Notes: a model not told the origin generated them from the letters alone. Positions 1-8,994 are shown, counted from the stretch's first letter. The stretch: 64,000 nt of DNA from Porticoccaceae bacterium (GCA_024644595.1 JAHEHL010000009.1:271512-335511), one strand, 5' to 3'. Numbers and translations: made by a program.

Positions 1-1345
1 CGCCGCCAGGCTCGCCCAAGAGGCTGGTGTTGACGCCATTGATGTCAGCGCCTACAGCGACACGCAAAAAGGTATCGCCTTTACCGAAGCGCCCTTAGTT
101 CACCAACCCTCAGCCTATGTGCCGTTTAGTGAAAGGGTTAAGCGCGAATTGGACTTGCCAGTGATCGCGGTTGGTCGAATTGAACTGGACAGTGCGGCAA
201 AGGATATCGCTAACCATAAATATGACTTTCTCGGCCTTGGGCGCAAACTCATTGCCGACCCTGAACTACCCAATAAAAGCGCTGCCGGGATGGCTCAGAG
301 TATCCGGCCCTGCATCTACTGCTATATCTGCGTCAGCCAAATTTTTATCAACAAACCCATGCTCTGCGCTGTCAATACCGATGTCGGCCGCGAATACAAA
401 GGTGACCTGATTGCCAGCAGCACGGAGGCCGGCAGATGCTTCACCGTAGTCGGTGGTGGCCCAGGGGGCATGGAAGCAGCACGACTACTGGCCACTGCCG
501 GGCACCAAGTGACCCTGTTTGAAAAAGAACCGCAATTAGGGGGCACCGCACGAATTGCTGCCCTTGCCTATGAACCAAACGGCGGTTTAATCGACTATTT
601 ATCCACGGAACTGCAGCGTCTAAAAGTCGATGTGCGGCTCAACAGCCCAATTACGATAGACGCCCTAAAAGCGCTAAACCCCGACCATGTGATTGTTGCC
701 ACTGGCGCCAAGCGCGAGGCACCGGAAATTGCCGGCAAACATCTCGATCACGTCTTTGATGGTGAAGAGATGCGCGGCCTGCTACTCGGCGGCGATGATC
801 GCGGCCTGAAAAAGCTCAACCCGATTAAGCGCGCGCTGGTGGCCACATCTCAAGCCCTGGGCCTGACCAACAATATTAGCTGGGTACGAGCACTCAGCCA
901 CCTCTGGATGCCCCTGCAGAAAGAGATAGTGATTATCGGCGGCGGTTTGGTGGGTATTGAAATAGCGGAATTTTTAATCGAGAGACGGCGTCGTGTCACA
1001 GTTTTAGAGCCCAGCGCGACCCTATCGCCAGAACTGAGCATTGTGCGCCGCGCACGGGTCATTCATCTGTTGCGCGAACACGGCTGCGATATGTTGACCA
1101 AAGCAGATGTCAGTCACATTGACAAAGCCGGAGTGCACTACAAGCATGATGAAGACATGCACTGCGTCAAGGCCGATCAGGTGATTATTGCCCAAGGCGC
1201 CGACGCCGATACTCGAGTCAGCGAACTGATCAATGAGGCGGGTTATGCGGTGACGACAATTGGAGATTGCCGCTCAATTGGCTATCTCGACGGTGCCATT
1301 GCCGATGCGCGTACTGCCGTGAGAGCCCTGCTACAGCCCGTATAG
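1..1345 (+). CDS. NADH:flavin oxidoreductase / 2,4-dienoyl-CoA reductase-type flavoprotein (5' partial)
   Basis: The reading frame is open from base 2, so the gene starts upstream; about 447 codons are visible. The first part is the end of an old-yellow-enzyme TIM barrel. It is followed by a cysteine cluster (CIYCYIC, then a Cys 12 residues later) that in this family binds a 4Fe-4S cluster. After that comes a FAD-binding fold (VVGGGPGG) and an NAD(P)-binding fold (IIGGGLVG), ending with the GDC motif that contacts FAD. This domain order is that of 2,4-dienoyl-CoA reductase and of the bile-acid enzymes BaiCD/BaiH, which reduce 3-oxo-delta4 steroids. Given the neighbours, a steroid enone or dienoyl-CoA substrate is likely, but this is inference. 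Confidence 0.88.
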   Translation, partial: AARLAQEAGVDAIDVSAYSDTQKGIAFTEAPLVHQPSAYVPFSERVKRELDLPVIAVGRIELDSAAKDIANHKYDFLGLGRKLIADPELPNKSAAGMAQSIRPCIYCYICVSQIFINKPMLCAVNTDVGREYKGDLIASSTEAGRCFTVVGGGPGGMEAARLLATAGHQVTLFEKEPQLGGTARIAALAYEPNGGLIDYLSTELQRLKVDVRLNSPITIDALKALNPDHVIVATGAKREAPEIAGKHLDHVFDGEEMRGLLLGGDDRGLKKLNPIKRALVATSQALGLTNNISWVRALSHLWMPLQKEIVIIGGGLVGIEIAEFLIERRRRVTVLEPSATLSPELSIVRRARVIHLLREHGCDMLTKADVSHIDKAGVHYKHDEDMHCVKADQVIIAQGADADTRVSELINEAGYAVTTIGDCRSIGYLDGAIADARTAVRALLQPV

Positions 1346-1369
1346 CAGCCCTGGCCGCGGCGCTAGACC

Positions 1370-2140
1370 CTACTGCCCGCTCTGCTTGGCAAGGTGCAAG
1401 AATACCGGCACTTCGCCGCCGCCATGGACTTCGAGGCTAGCACCAGACACATAAAAGGCGTCATCCGAGCACAGATAGATCACCGCCTTGGCGATATCCT
1501 CGGGTTCAGCCATGCGCCCCATAGGTAGCATATCCGCGACCCGCTTAAAACCCTCGGCACCGCCGTAGTGAGCTTCTCCTGCAGGGTGATAAACCAGCCC
1601 GACCACGAGACCATTGACGCGTACTTTTGGCCCCCACTCCATGGCCAGAGACTGCGTGGCATTCAACAGCCCAGCCTTTGCCGCTCCATAGGCGGTAGTG
1701 CCGGGCGACGAGCGTACCGCACTGACACTGGAGATATTGATAATACTGCCCGGCACCTCGCCGACACTCAGTGCGGCATAAGCCTGCTGCGACATCACCA
1801 ATGGGGCGACAAGGTTGAGCTGCACCAGTTTTTCGGTCAGGCTCGGGGATGCCGTAGCCGACTCGACCGGTGGACTGCCACCGGCATTATTGACCAGTAT
1901 ATCGAGACGCCCAAAGGCGCCCAGAGCTGCATCGATCACCCGCTGTGACTGCTCGGCCTGGCGAATATCAGCCTGAACAAACAAGGCCTGCTTGCCCCCC
2001 GCACTGACAGCATCCACCGGTTCACGACGGCCACAGATCACCACATCGGCACCTTCGCTCAACAGATAGCGAGTGATGGCCTGACCGATATTACCCGCGC
2101 CTCCAGTGACAATGGCACAACGTCCTTCAAATCGTTTCAT
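1370..2140 (-). CDS. short-chain dehydrogenase/reductase (SDR)
   Basis: A 256-residue classical SDR. The nucleotide-binding motif TGGAGNIG is at residues 12-19, NNAG at 84-87, and the catalytic residues are Ser138, Tyr151 and Lys155. It is the downstream member of a two-gene minus-strand unit, 9 bases after the stop of the next SDR, and it converges with the flavoprotein gene to its left. SDRs of this size in steroid clusters are usually hydroxysteroid dehydrogenases or 3-hydroxyacyl-CoA dehydrogenases. The sequence alone does not say which carbon is oxidised. The family call is firm and the steroid role is inferred from context. Confidence 0.9.
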   Translation of the reverse strand: MKRFEGRCAIVTGGAGNIGQAITRYLLSEGADVVICGRREPVDAVSAGGKQALFVQADIRQAEQSQRVIDAALGAFGRLDILVNNAGGSPPVESATASPSLTEKLVQLNLVAPLVMSQQAYAALSVGEVPGSIINISSVSAVRSSPGTTAYGAAKAGLLNATQSLAMEWGPKVRVNGLVVGLVYHPAGEAHYGGAEGFKRVADMLPMGRMAEPEDIAKAVIYLCSDDAFYVSGASLEVHGGGEVPVFLHLAKQSGQ

Positions 2141-2149
2141 TCGAGACTC

Positions 2150-2926
2150 TTATAAGTAAGGTGGATGAATGGTCGCCGTGTTATCCAGACAGATAGCCGC
2201 GCCATTGATATGCCGCGACTCGTCAGAGGCCAAAAATAGCAGGGTATTGGCGACATCGTCCGGCTGACAGATAAACGGCGCGGTGCGCTGATAGCCGGCG
2301 ATCACGTCCGCTGGCATATCGGCGGCAATCTCCCGCGCCATGGTGGTATTAATGCCATCGGGATGAACTGAGTTGCAGCGCACCCCACCACCTTGCTGTT
2401 TGCACAGTACCGCAGTGCTCATAGTGAGATTGCGCACCGCGGCCTTGGCCGCAGTGTAGGCACAAAAGTGCGGCATACCCAGCAGTGCCGATGAGGAGGA
2501 CATATTGATAATTGAGCCGGCGCCACTGGCGGTGATGATCGGTAACAGGTGGTGAATTGCCATAAATACGCTGTCTGCATTAACCGCCATAACCTGTCGC
2601 CACTGCTGCAAAGACTCCTGCAAAATATCACTGGCACGCAGTATAGCTGCGTTGTTAACCAGTATATCGAGCTTGCCATAATCCTCGACAATAAGTGCTG
2701 CACAGCGCTGCCAATCTGCCTCTTGAGCCACATCCAGCAACATAAACCGTGCGCCGATTTGGGCCGCGGCAGCCTCACCCTGCTCGCTATTGATATCGGT
2801 CATCAACACCGTTGCACCCTCTTGGCAAAAGCGCTGTGCGGTGGCAAACCCGACGCCTCGAGCGGCACCGGTAACAACAGCCACCTTGCCTTGAAGACGG
2901 CCTTTTGACTGCTCTGATAATTCCAT
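2150..2926 (-). CDS. short-chain dehydrogenase/reductase (SDR)
   Basis: A 258-residue SDR with the Rossmann motif TGAARGVG near residues 19-26 and catalytic Ser143/144, Tyr157 and Lys161 (YTAAK). The usual NNAG is NNAA here, a tolerated variant. It is the first gene of a two-SDR operon and diverges from the MaoC-type hydratase across a 135-base gap. The presence of two adjacent, clearly different SDRs suggests oxidation of different hydroxyl groups or opposite stereochemistry, for example 3-alpha/3-beta- or 17-beta-hydroxysteroids. That assignment is inference only. Confidence 0.9.
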   Translation of the reverse strand: MELSEQSKGRLQGKVAVVTGAARGVGFATAQRFCQEGATVLMTDINSEQGEAAAAQIGARFMLLDVAQEADWQRCAALIVEDYGKLDILVNNAAILRASDILQESLQQWRQVMAVNADSVFMAIHHLLPIITASGAGSIINMSSSSALLGMPHFCAYTAAKAAVRNLTMSTAVLCKQQGGGVRCNSVHPDGINTTMAREIAADMPADVIAGYQRTAPFICQPDDVANTLLFLASDESRHINGAAICLDNTATIHPPYL

Positions 2927-2980
2927 TCTGAACCCCTTTTGGTGTTGTTCTATTCTAGCGGCATCGCCACCGCGCTAGCG

Positions 2981-2996
2981 TAATGCGAATGGACTA
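2981..2996. promoter_or_regulatory. weak copy of the cluster palindrome
   Basis: TAATGCGAATGGACTA matches the best cluster palindrome TCGTCCATATGGACGA at 10 of 16 positions, with an intact right half ATGGAC. It lies in the divergent gap between the SDR pair and the MaoC gene. On its own this match would not be convincing; it is listed only because the other divergent promoters carry better copies. Confidence 0.25.
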
Positions 2997-3061
2997 AAGC
3001 CCGGCAAACAGGCTCCAGCAATGTCGGCAGCGGTGATAAACTGCAAAAAAAGGAGCCTCGC

Positions 3062-3520
3062 ATGGCCACACTTATCGTCCAACATCCCAGCGACCTGTTT
3101 TCCGTTGTCGGCCATCAACTGGGCCCCACTGAATCGATCCTTGTCGATCAACAGCGGATCAACCAATTTGCCGAATCCACTGGTGATCATCAGTGGATTC
3201 ATGTCGACCCAGTAAAAGCTGCCGCAGGACCGTTTGGCACCACCATTGCTCATGGCTACCTGACCCTGTCGCTGGCCAATTTGTTTATGCCCGAGTTAGT
3301 TCGCGTAGAGACTCTCTCCATGGGCGTCAATTATGGCGCCGACAATATACGTTTCCCGGCAACTGTTCCCGTCGACTCCAAGGTTTTCGCCAGCGGTGAG
3401 ATACTGTCTGTGGATGAGGCAAAAGGCGGCGTACGCTTGATAGTAAGAGTCAGTGTTTTTGTCGAGGGCAGCGAAAGACCAGCCTGTGTTGTCGACACTA
3501 TTAGTTTAATGTACCCATAG
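3062..3520 (+). CDS. MaoC-family (R)-specific enoyl-CoA hydratase
   Basis: A single hot-dog domain of 152 residues. The hydratase motif is visible as Asp42 and His47 (GDHQWIHVDP), followed by the conserved TIAHGYLTLSL helix. Proteins of this type add water to trans-2-enoyl-CoA thioesters. In steroid catabolism MaoC proteins act in side-chain beta-oxidation. An AGGAG ribosome-binding site 7 bases upstream supports the ATG at 3062. The gene stands alone, divergent from the SDR pair, and is followed by a strong terminator. Its 3' end is part of a short tandem repeat. Confidence 0.9.
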   Translation: MATLIVQHPSDLFSVVGHQLGPTESILVDQQRINQFAESTGDHQWIHVDPVKAAAGPFGTTIAHGYLTLSLANLFMPELVRVETLSMGVNYGADNIRFPATVPVDSKVFASGEILSVDEAKGGVRLIVRVSVFVEGSERPACVVDTISLMYP

Positions 3521-3540
3521 AATAGTTTAATGGACCCATA
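3502..3540 (+). repeat. short tandem duplication at the end of the MaoC gene
   Basis: TAGTTTAATGTACCCATA (3502-3519) is followed by TAGTTTAATGGACCCATA (3523-3540): 18 bases with one mismatch and a 21-base period. The first copy encodes the last codons of the hydratase and the second lies just past its stop, so it looks like a local 3' duplication. Confidence 0.7.
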
Positions 3541-3579
3541 AAAAACCCCCAATGACTGAGTCGTCATCAGGGGGTTTTT
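3541..3579. terminator. bidirectional rho-independent terminator
   Basis: AAAAACCCCC and GGGGGTTTTT form the stem around a loop that itself contains the pairing segments TGAC/GTCA. The run of A on the left and T on the right let it stop transcription from the MaoC gene and from the convergent amidohydrolase gene. Confidence 0.85.
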
Positions 3580-3627
3580 GCGACCAGATTTTTAGCCCCT
3601 GCTTAGTTTCAGCCGGCTAAATTAGCC

Positions 3628-4497
3628 TCAGAGCTTAAATACCCGCTGTGCGTTCTCACGCAGAAATTTTGGCCACACCTCATCCTTGAAGGGCACATTT
3701 GGCATGTCGCCAAAAATTCGTTCAAGAGACAGACCCATGGGAAAATAACCTGCATACATAATCTTATCGGCACCGCGAGTGTTGGCGAAATTAACAATAT
3801 CCTGCGGGTAGTGCTTGGGTGCAAAAGCGCTGGTCATATAATAGAGATTGGGGTATTTGAGCATTAATTTCCAAGCCAGCTCTGTCCAGGGCTCTCCGCC
3901 GTGGCGCATCACCACACGCAAATCGGGGAAAAACCAACAGATCTCATCAAGGTGTTCAACCTTTTGCGGTTCCATGGGGATTCGCGGACCGGGTACGCCG
4001 ACACAGGGGCAGAAGGGAATATCTAAATCGATACAGATGACAAAAATCGGATACCACTTTTTATCACTCAGTGACACCTGAGGGCAGAGGCCCGACGGAA
4101 AAGCAGTAACCGCCTTAATATCATACTGCTCTTTGAGGCGACGAATTTTCCGCACCTCCTCCATACCATTATTGGGATTGCAGTCATAACAGGCAAAGAA
4201 GCGATCCGGGTGCTTTAGCACCGCTTCATTCTGGGTGAAATATTGGTCTTCATCGACACCGAGCATGGCCTTCTCAATGCCGAACTCATCCATCTTGGCC
4301 AGCGTATAGGCGATGTAGTCGTCCTGTACACCGGTCTTTGGCACATCCTTAAACATGTACTGCGCAGGCATCTTAAACATCGCGCGACTCTGCTCATCCA
4401 TCAGCAATGGCTTGATAAAGTCATAGTAATTAGATGTGTCGTTATTAGGTACCGCTAACATCAAGTCAATAACGCCAATATCCTTGGGCATGGCCAT
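3628..4497 (-). CDS. amidohydrolase-2 family (metal-dependent TIM-barrel) protein
   Basis: About 289 residues with the look of the ACMSD-like amidohydrolase family: a YDCNPNNG turn, a central barrel, VMRHGG in the last third, and a C-terminal 'AQRVFKL' ending. Such proteins hydrolyse or decarboxylate carboxylated ring compounds. The N-terminal HxH metal pair expected just after the first strand is not present (the segment reads VIDLML), so activity may differ or be lost. The ATG at 4497 is preferred over the upstream in-frame ATG at 4518 because AGAGGA lies at a good distance from it. It is the last gene of a four-gene minus-strand operon and its substrate is unknown. Confidence 0.75.
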   Translation of the reverse strand: MAMPKDIGVIDLMLAVPNNDTSNYYDFIKPLLMDEQSRAMFKMPAQYMFKDVPKTGVQDDYIAYTLAKMDEFGIEKAMLGVDEDQYFTQNEAVLKHPDRFFACYDCNPNNGMEEVRKIRRLKEQYDIKAVTAFPSGLCPQVSLSDKKWYPIFVICIDLDIPFCPCVGVPGPRIPMEPQKVEHLDEICWFFPDLRVVMRHGGEPWTELAWKLMLKYPNLYYMTSAFAPKHYPQDIVNFANTRGADKIMYAGYFPMGLSLERIFGDMPNVPFKDEVWPKFLRENAQRVFKL

Positions 4498-4553
4498 AGC
4501 TTTTCCTCTTTCTCTCATTATTTTTTATTGGTTGTCACCGTAACTGCATCGTA

Positions 4554-5639
4554 TTACTGGTCTTCTAAAAGGCTCGCCTGCTCAACTGTCGGATAGTCAA
4601 TATAACCTTCGGCACCTGGGGTGTAGAGTGTTTTACCATTCATTTTACTCAGGGGTGCAGCACTTGCCACACGGCCGACAAAATCTGGATTGGCAATAAA
4701 GGGTCGGCCAAAGGATACCGCGGCAGCGCCCTGATCGACGAGCAACTGGTTGGCCTCTTCCGGGCTGTAGCTATCATTGACGATCAGTGCGCCCTTGAAG
4801 TGCTGCTGAGCGAGAGCAATATTATCGATACCGGTGGACGCCATGCGAATAACGTGCAAATACGCCAAGCTCATCGGTGTCAGGGCCCTAAACAGGGCGG
4901 CAAAGGTTTCGCTGGCGTCCTCATCCTGCAGGTCATTAAAGGGGTTGCCCGGACACACGCGCACACCCACTCGACCGGGGCCTACGGTATCGCAAAGTGC
5001 CTGAGTGAGCTCAACGACAAAGCGCAGGCGATTTTCTAAACTGCCTCCATAGTTGTCAGTGCGCTGATTGCTGCCGGTGGATAAAAACTGCGCTGGCAGA
5101 TAACCGGAAGTGCAGTGCAATTCGATGCCATCAAATCCCGCCGCCATAGCGCGCTTGGCCGCCTCGCAGTACTCGCTGATAATCCCGGGAATCTCCGCGC
5201 TTTCAATTGCTCTGGGCGTAGGCATTGATTGCATGCCCTTGGGGGTGAAAATCTCTGCCTGGCAGGGAATCGCCGAAGGGCCAATCAATTCGCTGCCCGG
5301 CGCCTTATTGTCTGGATGTCCAACCCGACCGCAGTGCATTATCTGGGCGACGATGCGGCCGCCTTTCTCATGCACTGCATCGGTAACGGCGCGCCACAGA
5401 ATCTGCTGCTGGTTATTGTAGAGACCGGGAGAGAGCGTGTAGCCTTTGCCGGTTGGCGAGGGGTGTATCCCTTCACTAATAATCAACCCGGCGGTGGCAC
5501 GCTGAGCGTAATATTCAACGTGCAGAGCTGATACCGAGTCGTCTGGATTGGCCCGACTGCGTGTCATTGGCGCCATCACAATACGGTTTTGCAACTCGAT
5601 ATCGCCAAGGCGAAGTGGGGTAAAAAGTGCATCAAACAT
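4554..5639 (-). CDS. old yellow enzyme family alkene reductase
   Basis: A 361-residue FMN TIM barrel with the N-terminal pattern of NemA/OYE (FTPLRLGDIELQNRIVMAPM) and the NYGGSLENR segment near residues 196-204. Members reduce the C=C bond of alpha,beta-unsaturated ketones with NAD(P)H, and several act on steroid enones. The substrate carbonyl is normally held by His-His or His-Asn; here the positions are His175 and Ser178, with the proton-donor Tyr180 conserved. This substitution may change substrate choice. It sits between the NTF2-like gene and the amidohydrolase in one operon. Confidence 0.9.
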   Translation of the reverse strand: MFDALFTPLRLGDIELQNRIVMAPMTRSRANPDDSVSALHVEYYAQRATAGLIISEGIHPSPTGKGYTLSPGLYNNQQQILWRAVTDAVHEKGGRIVAQIMHCGRVGHPDNKAPGSELIGPSAIPCQAEIFTPKGMQSMPTPRAIESAEIPGIISEYCEAAKRAMAAGFDGIELHCTSGYLPAQFLSTGSNQRTDNYGGSLENRLRFVVELTQALCDTVGPGRVGVRVCPGNPFNDLQDEDASETFAALFRALTPMSLAYLHVIRMASTGIDNIALAQQHFKGALIVNDSYSPEEANQLLVDQGAAAVSFGRPFIANPDFVGRVASAAPLSKMNGKTLYTPGAEGYIDYPTVEQASLLEDQ

Positions 5640-5701
5640 GTAACTGACCTTTAGTTCTCTAACTTTTGATTACCAGCCCTGAAGTGGCTAGAAACTGCAC
5701 C

Positions 5702-6337
5702 TTAGCGCGTCCGAATACTCGGCGCACCGTTATCGCGGCGCATCGTTTTTAAAAACTGTTCAATCGGTGCGGGCTCTGCAACCACCGGCAAATCGTCGGT
5801 AATCGGGTTATCCCAAAACTCTTGCCAACTCGGCCACAGCTCATGGAAGGCACCGTCGTAATTGTCACGGTCAGGCCAACGCATTTTGTGCTCGCCGACC
5901 GGTGGTTTATTGAGATCTGTCGCGTACCAGTAACAGGGCAAGCGCCTTTGAAAATACCAGCGACCATCAATGCGCTGATATTGGTCCCAGTAGATCATCT
6001 GCATAATCACCCAGTCGATACCGCCATCGGCCCGAGCGGTCTCGTGTTCATTCTTGGAATAGACAACACCCAGGGCATGATCTGGGTCGTTAAATTCAAT
6101 AATATGGTTACCAATATGATGCGAGGTGCCGGTAAATTGAACTCTGAGGGTTTCATCCATCCAGCGTTTAAAGTGCGCTCGCCCCTGCATACCTTTACCG
6201 ACTCGAACATCGGCGGGAAACAGATTGACCAGCGCGTCCAAGTCTCGCATATCAAGCGCTAGCGAGTACTTGGCCGGCAACTGACGAATTTCATCGAGAG
6301 ATTCCAGGCGCTCAATTCGAGCAAGTATGTCATTCAT
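5702..6337 (-). CDS. NTF2-fold (SnoaL-like) protein
   Basis: A protein of 211 residues when started at the ATG at 6337, where AAAGGA is 8 bases upstream; the longer frame would run into the preceding gene. It is a cone-shaped NTF2/SnoaL fold by pattern: N-terminal helices (DEIRQLPAKYSLALD), a TSHHIGNHIIEF strand and a YQRIDGRWYFQRR strand. In steroid clusters proteins of this fold act as isomerases, hydratases or cyclases, but no known active-site set is clear here. It lies 13 bases after the FAD dehydrogenase gene, so the two are probably co-translated. Confidence 0.75.
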   Translation of the reverse strand: MNDILARIERLESLDEIRQLPAKYSLALDMRDLDALVNLFPADVRVGKGMQGRAHFKRWMDETLRVQFTGTSHHIGNHIIEFNDPDHALGVVYSKNEHETARADGGIDWVIMQMIYWDQYQRIDGRWYFQRRLPCYWYATDLNKPPVGEHKMRWPDRDNYDGAFHELWPSWQEFWDNPITDDLPVVAEPAPIEQFLKTMRRDNGAPSIRTR

Positions 6338-6350
6338 ATGTATATTTCCT

Positions 6351-7832
6351 TTAACGTTTTTCCCGCGCGCCTGCCGCAGCGCCAGCCATGCGCCCGCTAA
6401 AAGAGGCATCACCAACGGAAATACCCGAGGCGTAACCATCGGCACGGCGTGGAACACCGCAGGCAGTTCGACCCGCGGCATAGAGGCCGGGAATAATCTC
6501 GCCAGCCTCGGTTAGCACTTCCCCAGAAACCCTTGTATCCAAGCCGCCAAGGGTAAAGTATGGCATATTGACACCTCGCCCCGGCGTGCAATCAAGCGCC
6601 ACAAAGGGCGCCGTCAGCGGCTTTAACCACTCGCCCGACTTGTGAAATTCCGGGTCTGCCAACTGCTCCGCATGGCTGTTATAACACTCAATAGTCTGTC
6701 TTAACTGGTTCTCTGGCACATCAAGTTCGGCCAGCAGTTCATCCAGAGTCTCGCCAGTAGCGGCAACTGCTGCACCCAGATAAGAGTGTGTTTCATACTT
6801 GCCGTAATCCTCAACACTTAGTACCAGATAAACCGGCCCAGAGGGCTGTTGTAACACATGGGCACCGACCCGACCATGGTAACAATCTTCATTGATAAAG
6901 CGCTTGCCATGGGCATTGATAAATATCCCAAAGGTCAGTGACGAGGGCGGATAAAATGGCAGGCTGACAAACCCTTCATGCATATTAGTGACGGCTGCAC
7001 CCATGCTCTGGCCGATCAAAATACCACTACCGGTATCGCCAGTATTGCCAATCGGCAAGTTGCAGCGCATTAAATCCGGCGCGTATTCGGCGAGCATTTC
7101 GCGGTTCATCACGAACCCGCCCGCCGATAAAATAACGCCTTGGTTGCTGCGGAGATAGCGCTCTTGCATGTCACTGCGAACAACCAGCCCGACTACTTCA
7201 CCCGAATCTTCGATCAATCGCAGCGCGCGTGTTTCGAAGTGAACCTCGACACCGCGCTGAAGTGCGGCGGCGGTGAGTATTTTCATAAACAGCGGACCAC
7301 CATGGTCACCCTTTATCGCAAGGTTGTGTCCTCGAGGAGCTGGTGCAATGCTCTCGACATAGGGCCAGGCTTTTTCACTGCCGGTATAAAGCAGGCCATC
7401 ATCGGTGGTAGCGACAATCGCGCGAGCCTTAAACTCACTGTCATTAAATGGCACCCCCAGATCAACCAGCCAATCAAAATGGTCGGCACTGCCCTCACAA
7501 TAGGCGCGAATTTTTGCTGGGTCAGCCTGAGGGCCATTGCTAAGCATTAGATAGTCATACATGGCTTCAACGCTATCGTTATAGCCACAGGCCTTTTGAA
7601 CGCGAGTTCCAGCGCCCAAATAAAGCTCTGCGGACGACAGCGCCGTAGAGCCACCAGAACCAGAGGCGATATCGCAAATTAACACTGAACAGCCCGCATC
7701 GGCAGCCGCTATGGCTGCACAGGCACCAGCAGCACCAAATCCCACTACGATTACATCGTAGCGCCCATGCCATTGCGCTATATCCGCAGCAGTGATGGGA
7801 GAGTGTGAATGTGGGTGCGGTTCAGTTTTCAT
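6351..7832 (-). CDS. FAD-dependent 3-ketosteroid dehydrogenase-like flavoprotein (fumarate reductase family)
   Basis: A 493-residue flavoprotein with the FAD-binding GFGAAG at residues 31-36, GSGGSTALSS after the second strand, and the C-terminal FAD segment GLYAAGRTACG. It belongs to the fumarate reductase/KstD superfamily but is shorter than the 569-residue KstD in this window. One plausible role is a delta4(5-alpha)-3-ketosteroid dehydrogenase (the TesI/Kst4D type), but a delta1-dehydrogenase or another flavin reductase cannot be excluded. It is the first gene of the operon running down to the amidohydrolase, and it diverges from the 5-alpha-reductase-family gene over a gap that carries the cluster palindrome. 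Confidence 0.8.
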   Translation of the reverse strand: MKTEPHPHSHSPITAADIAQWHGRYDVIVVGFGAAGACAAIAAADAGCSVLICDIASGSGGSTALSSAELYLGAGTRVQKACGYNDSVEAMYDYLMLSNGPQADPAKIRAYCEGSADHFDWLVDLGVPFNDSEFKARAIVATTDDGLLYTGSEKAWPYVESIAPAPRGHNLAIKGDHGGPLFMKILTAAALQRGVEVHFETRALRLIEDSGEVVGLVVRSDMQERYLRSNQGVILSAGGFVMNREMLAEYAPDLMRCNLPIGNTGDTGSGILIGQSMGAAVTNMHEGFVSLPFYPPSSLTFGIFINAHGKRFINEDCYHGRVGAHVLQQPSGPVYLVLSVEDYGKYETHSYLGAAVAATGETLDELLAELDVPENQLRQTIECYNSHAEQLADPEFHKSGEWLKPLTAPFVALDCTPGRGVNMPYFTLGGLDTRVSGEVLTEAGEIIPGLYAAGRTACGVPRRADGYASGISVGDASFSGRMAGAAAGAREKR

Positions 7833-7949
7833 CGCGTTTCCGAAGCATCTTTTAGCGGCTGATTTTTGATAACCGCCAGGCTGTTTAAGCTCAGTTTCTG
7901 AGGCTTTCTTACAGCCCCTAAAGTTAGTGCCATTAGACGTCGGACACAG

Positions 7950-7965
7950 CGTCCAAACGGACGAT
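7950..7965. promoter_or_regulatory. cluster palindrome, putative operator
   Basis: CGTCC AAAC GGACG (7951-7964) is an inverted repeat, and with flanks it matches the best cluster site (35223-35238) at 13 of 16 bases. It sits in the 285-base divergent gap between the KstD-like and 5-alpha-reductase-like genes. Apart from this site I see nothing I can name in that gap. Confidence 0.65.
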
Positions 7966-8117
7966 GCTGCATTTTGTCTTGATGATCGCGACGGAATTTT
8001 TGTGCGTTGAATTAAAATTTATACGTTGCTGAAAAAACATAGTCCGAATGGTTGTATTACTTTACTCCATTCAACCTTAATCTAGCCTTTTAACTATGTA
8101 TCTGCGGAGAGCACGCC

Positions 8118-8918
8118 ATGCAATGGTATACAGGCAATACTTTTTACGACTCATTATTAATTGTGGGCTTTCTCTACGCAGCCCTGGTATTTGTCTCAAG
8201 CCTTTTTGGCACGGCGCAATACGGCGGTCGCTTCAGCGGCAGCAAGCGGTCGAAGGGCGTCAAACTGCACGCCAAAACCGGCTGGGTGCTAATGGAGCTG
8301 CCCGGCTTAATTATTTTCCCAATCGTCTTTTTTATGGGTGAAAATTCAGATCAGCTGGTACCGCTTATTTTTCTTGCCATCTGGATGATCCACTATACCA
8401 ACCGCGCTCTGTATACGCCGCTGATGATGCGCGTTCAGCCCGGCTCCAGCTCATCATTTGCACTCAACGTTGTTATCGCCGGCTGGTTAACGCTGTTTTT
8501 ACACGGTTATTTTAACGCCGCCTTTATCACCCAGTTTGGCACTCAGTACACTGAGGCCTGGCTGAGTGACCCGCGCTTTATTGTCGGCATTGCCATCTAT
8601 CTGTTTGGATTTTCGTTAAATATTCACTCCGATTCGATCTTGCGCAATCTGCGCTCAAAAACGCCCTCTGCCGACGAACCACGATACAAAATTCCCTATG
8701 GCGGAGCTTTCCGTTTTGTCTCCTGCCCACAGTACCTTGGTGAGATACTCTCGTTTGTCGGATTTGCCATCATGACCTGGAACCTGGGTGCCGTATTTGT
8801 GTTGGCCATGACAGTGGGCAATCTCGGTCCCAGAGCGCTGTATACCCATCGCTGGTTCAAGAAAAATTTTGCCGATTACCCGCAAGAGCGCAAGGCCGTT
8901 ATTCCGTATATTCTTTAG
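8118..8918 (+). CDS. 3-oxo-5-alpha-steroid 4-dehydrogenase (5-alpha-reductase) family membrane protein
   Basis: A 266-residue integral membrane protein with several hydrophobic spans and the family's C-terminal signature: FRFVSCPQYLGEI, a following helix, and an ending YPQERKAVIPYIL close to that of eukaryotic steroid 5-alpha-reductases. The family reduces or desaturates the delta4 bond of 3-ketosteroids using NADPH at the membrane. A GGAGA ribosome-binding site precedes the ATG. It is followed 76 bases later by the sulfatase gene and is probably co-transcribed with it. A role in handling 5-alpha-stanols or delta4-3-ketones is likely, and direction and position remain inferred. Confidence 0.85.
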   Translation: MQWYTGNTFYDSLLIVGFLYAALVFVSSLFGTAQYGGRFSGSKRSKGVKLHAKTGWVLMELPGLIIFPIVFFMGENSDQLVPLIFLAIWMIHYTNRALYTPLMMRVQPGSSSSFALNVVIAGWLTLFLHGYFNAAFITQFGTQYTEAWLSDPRFIVGIAIYLFGFSLNIHSDSILRNLRSKTPSADEPRYKIPYGGAFRFVSCPQYLGEILSFVGFAIMTWNLGAVFVLAMTVGNLGPRALYTHRWFKKNFADYPQERKAVIPYIL

Positions 8919-8994
8919 AGCCACCGCGCACAACTGCAGAACGCTACATCGCTGGACAGAGAGGGACAATTAAGCAAAAAAAGGCGCATCATTT

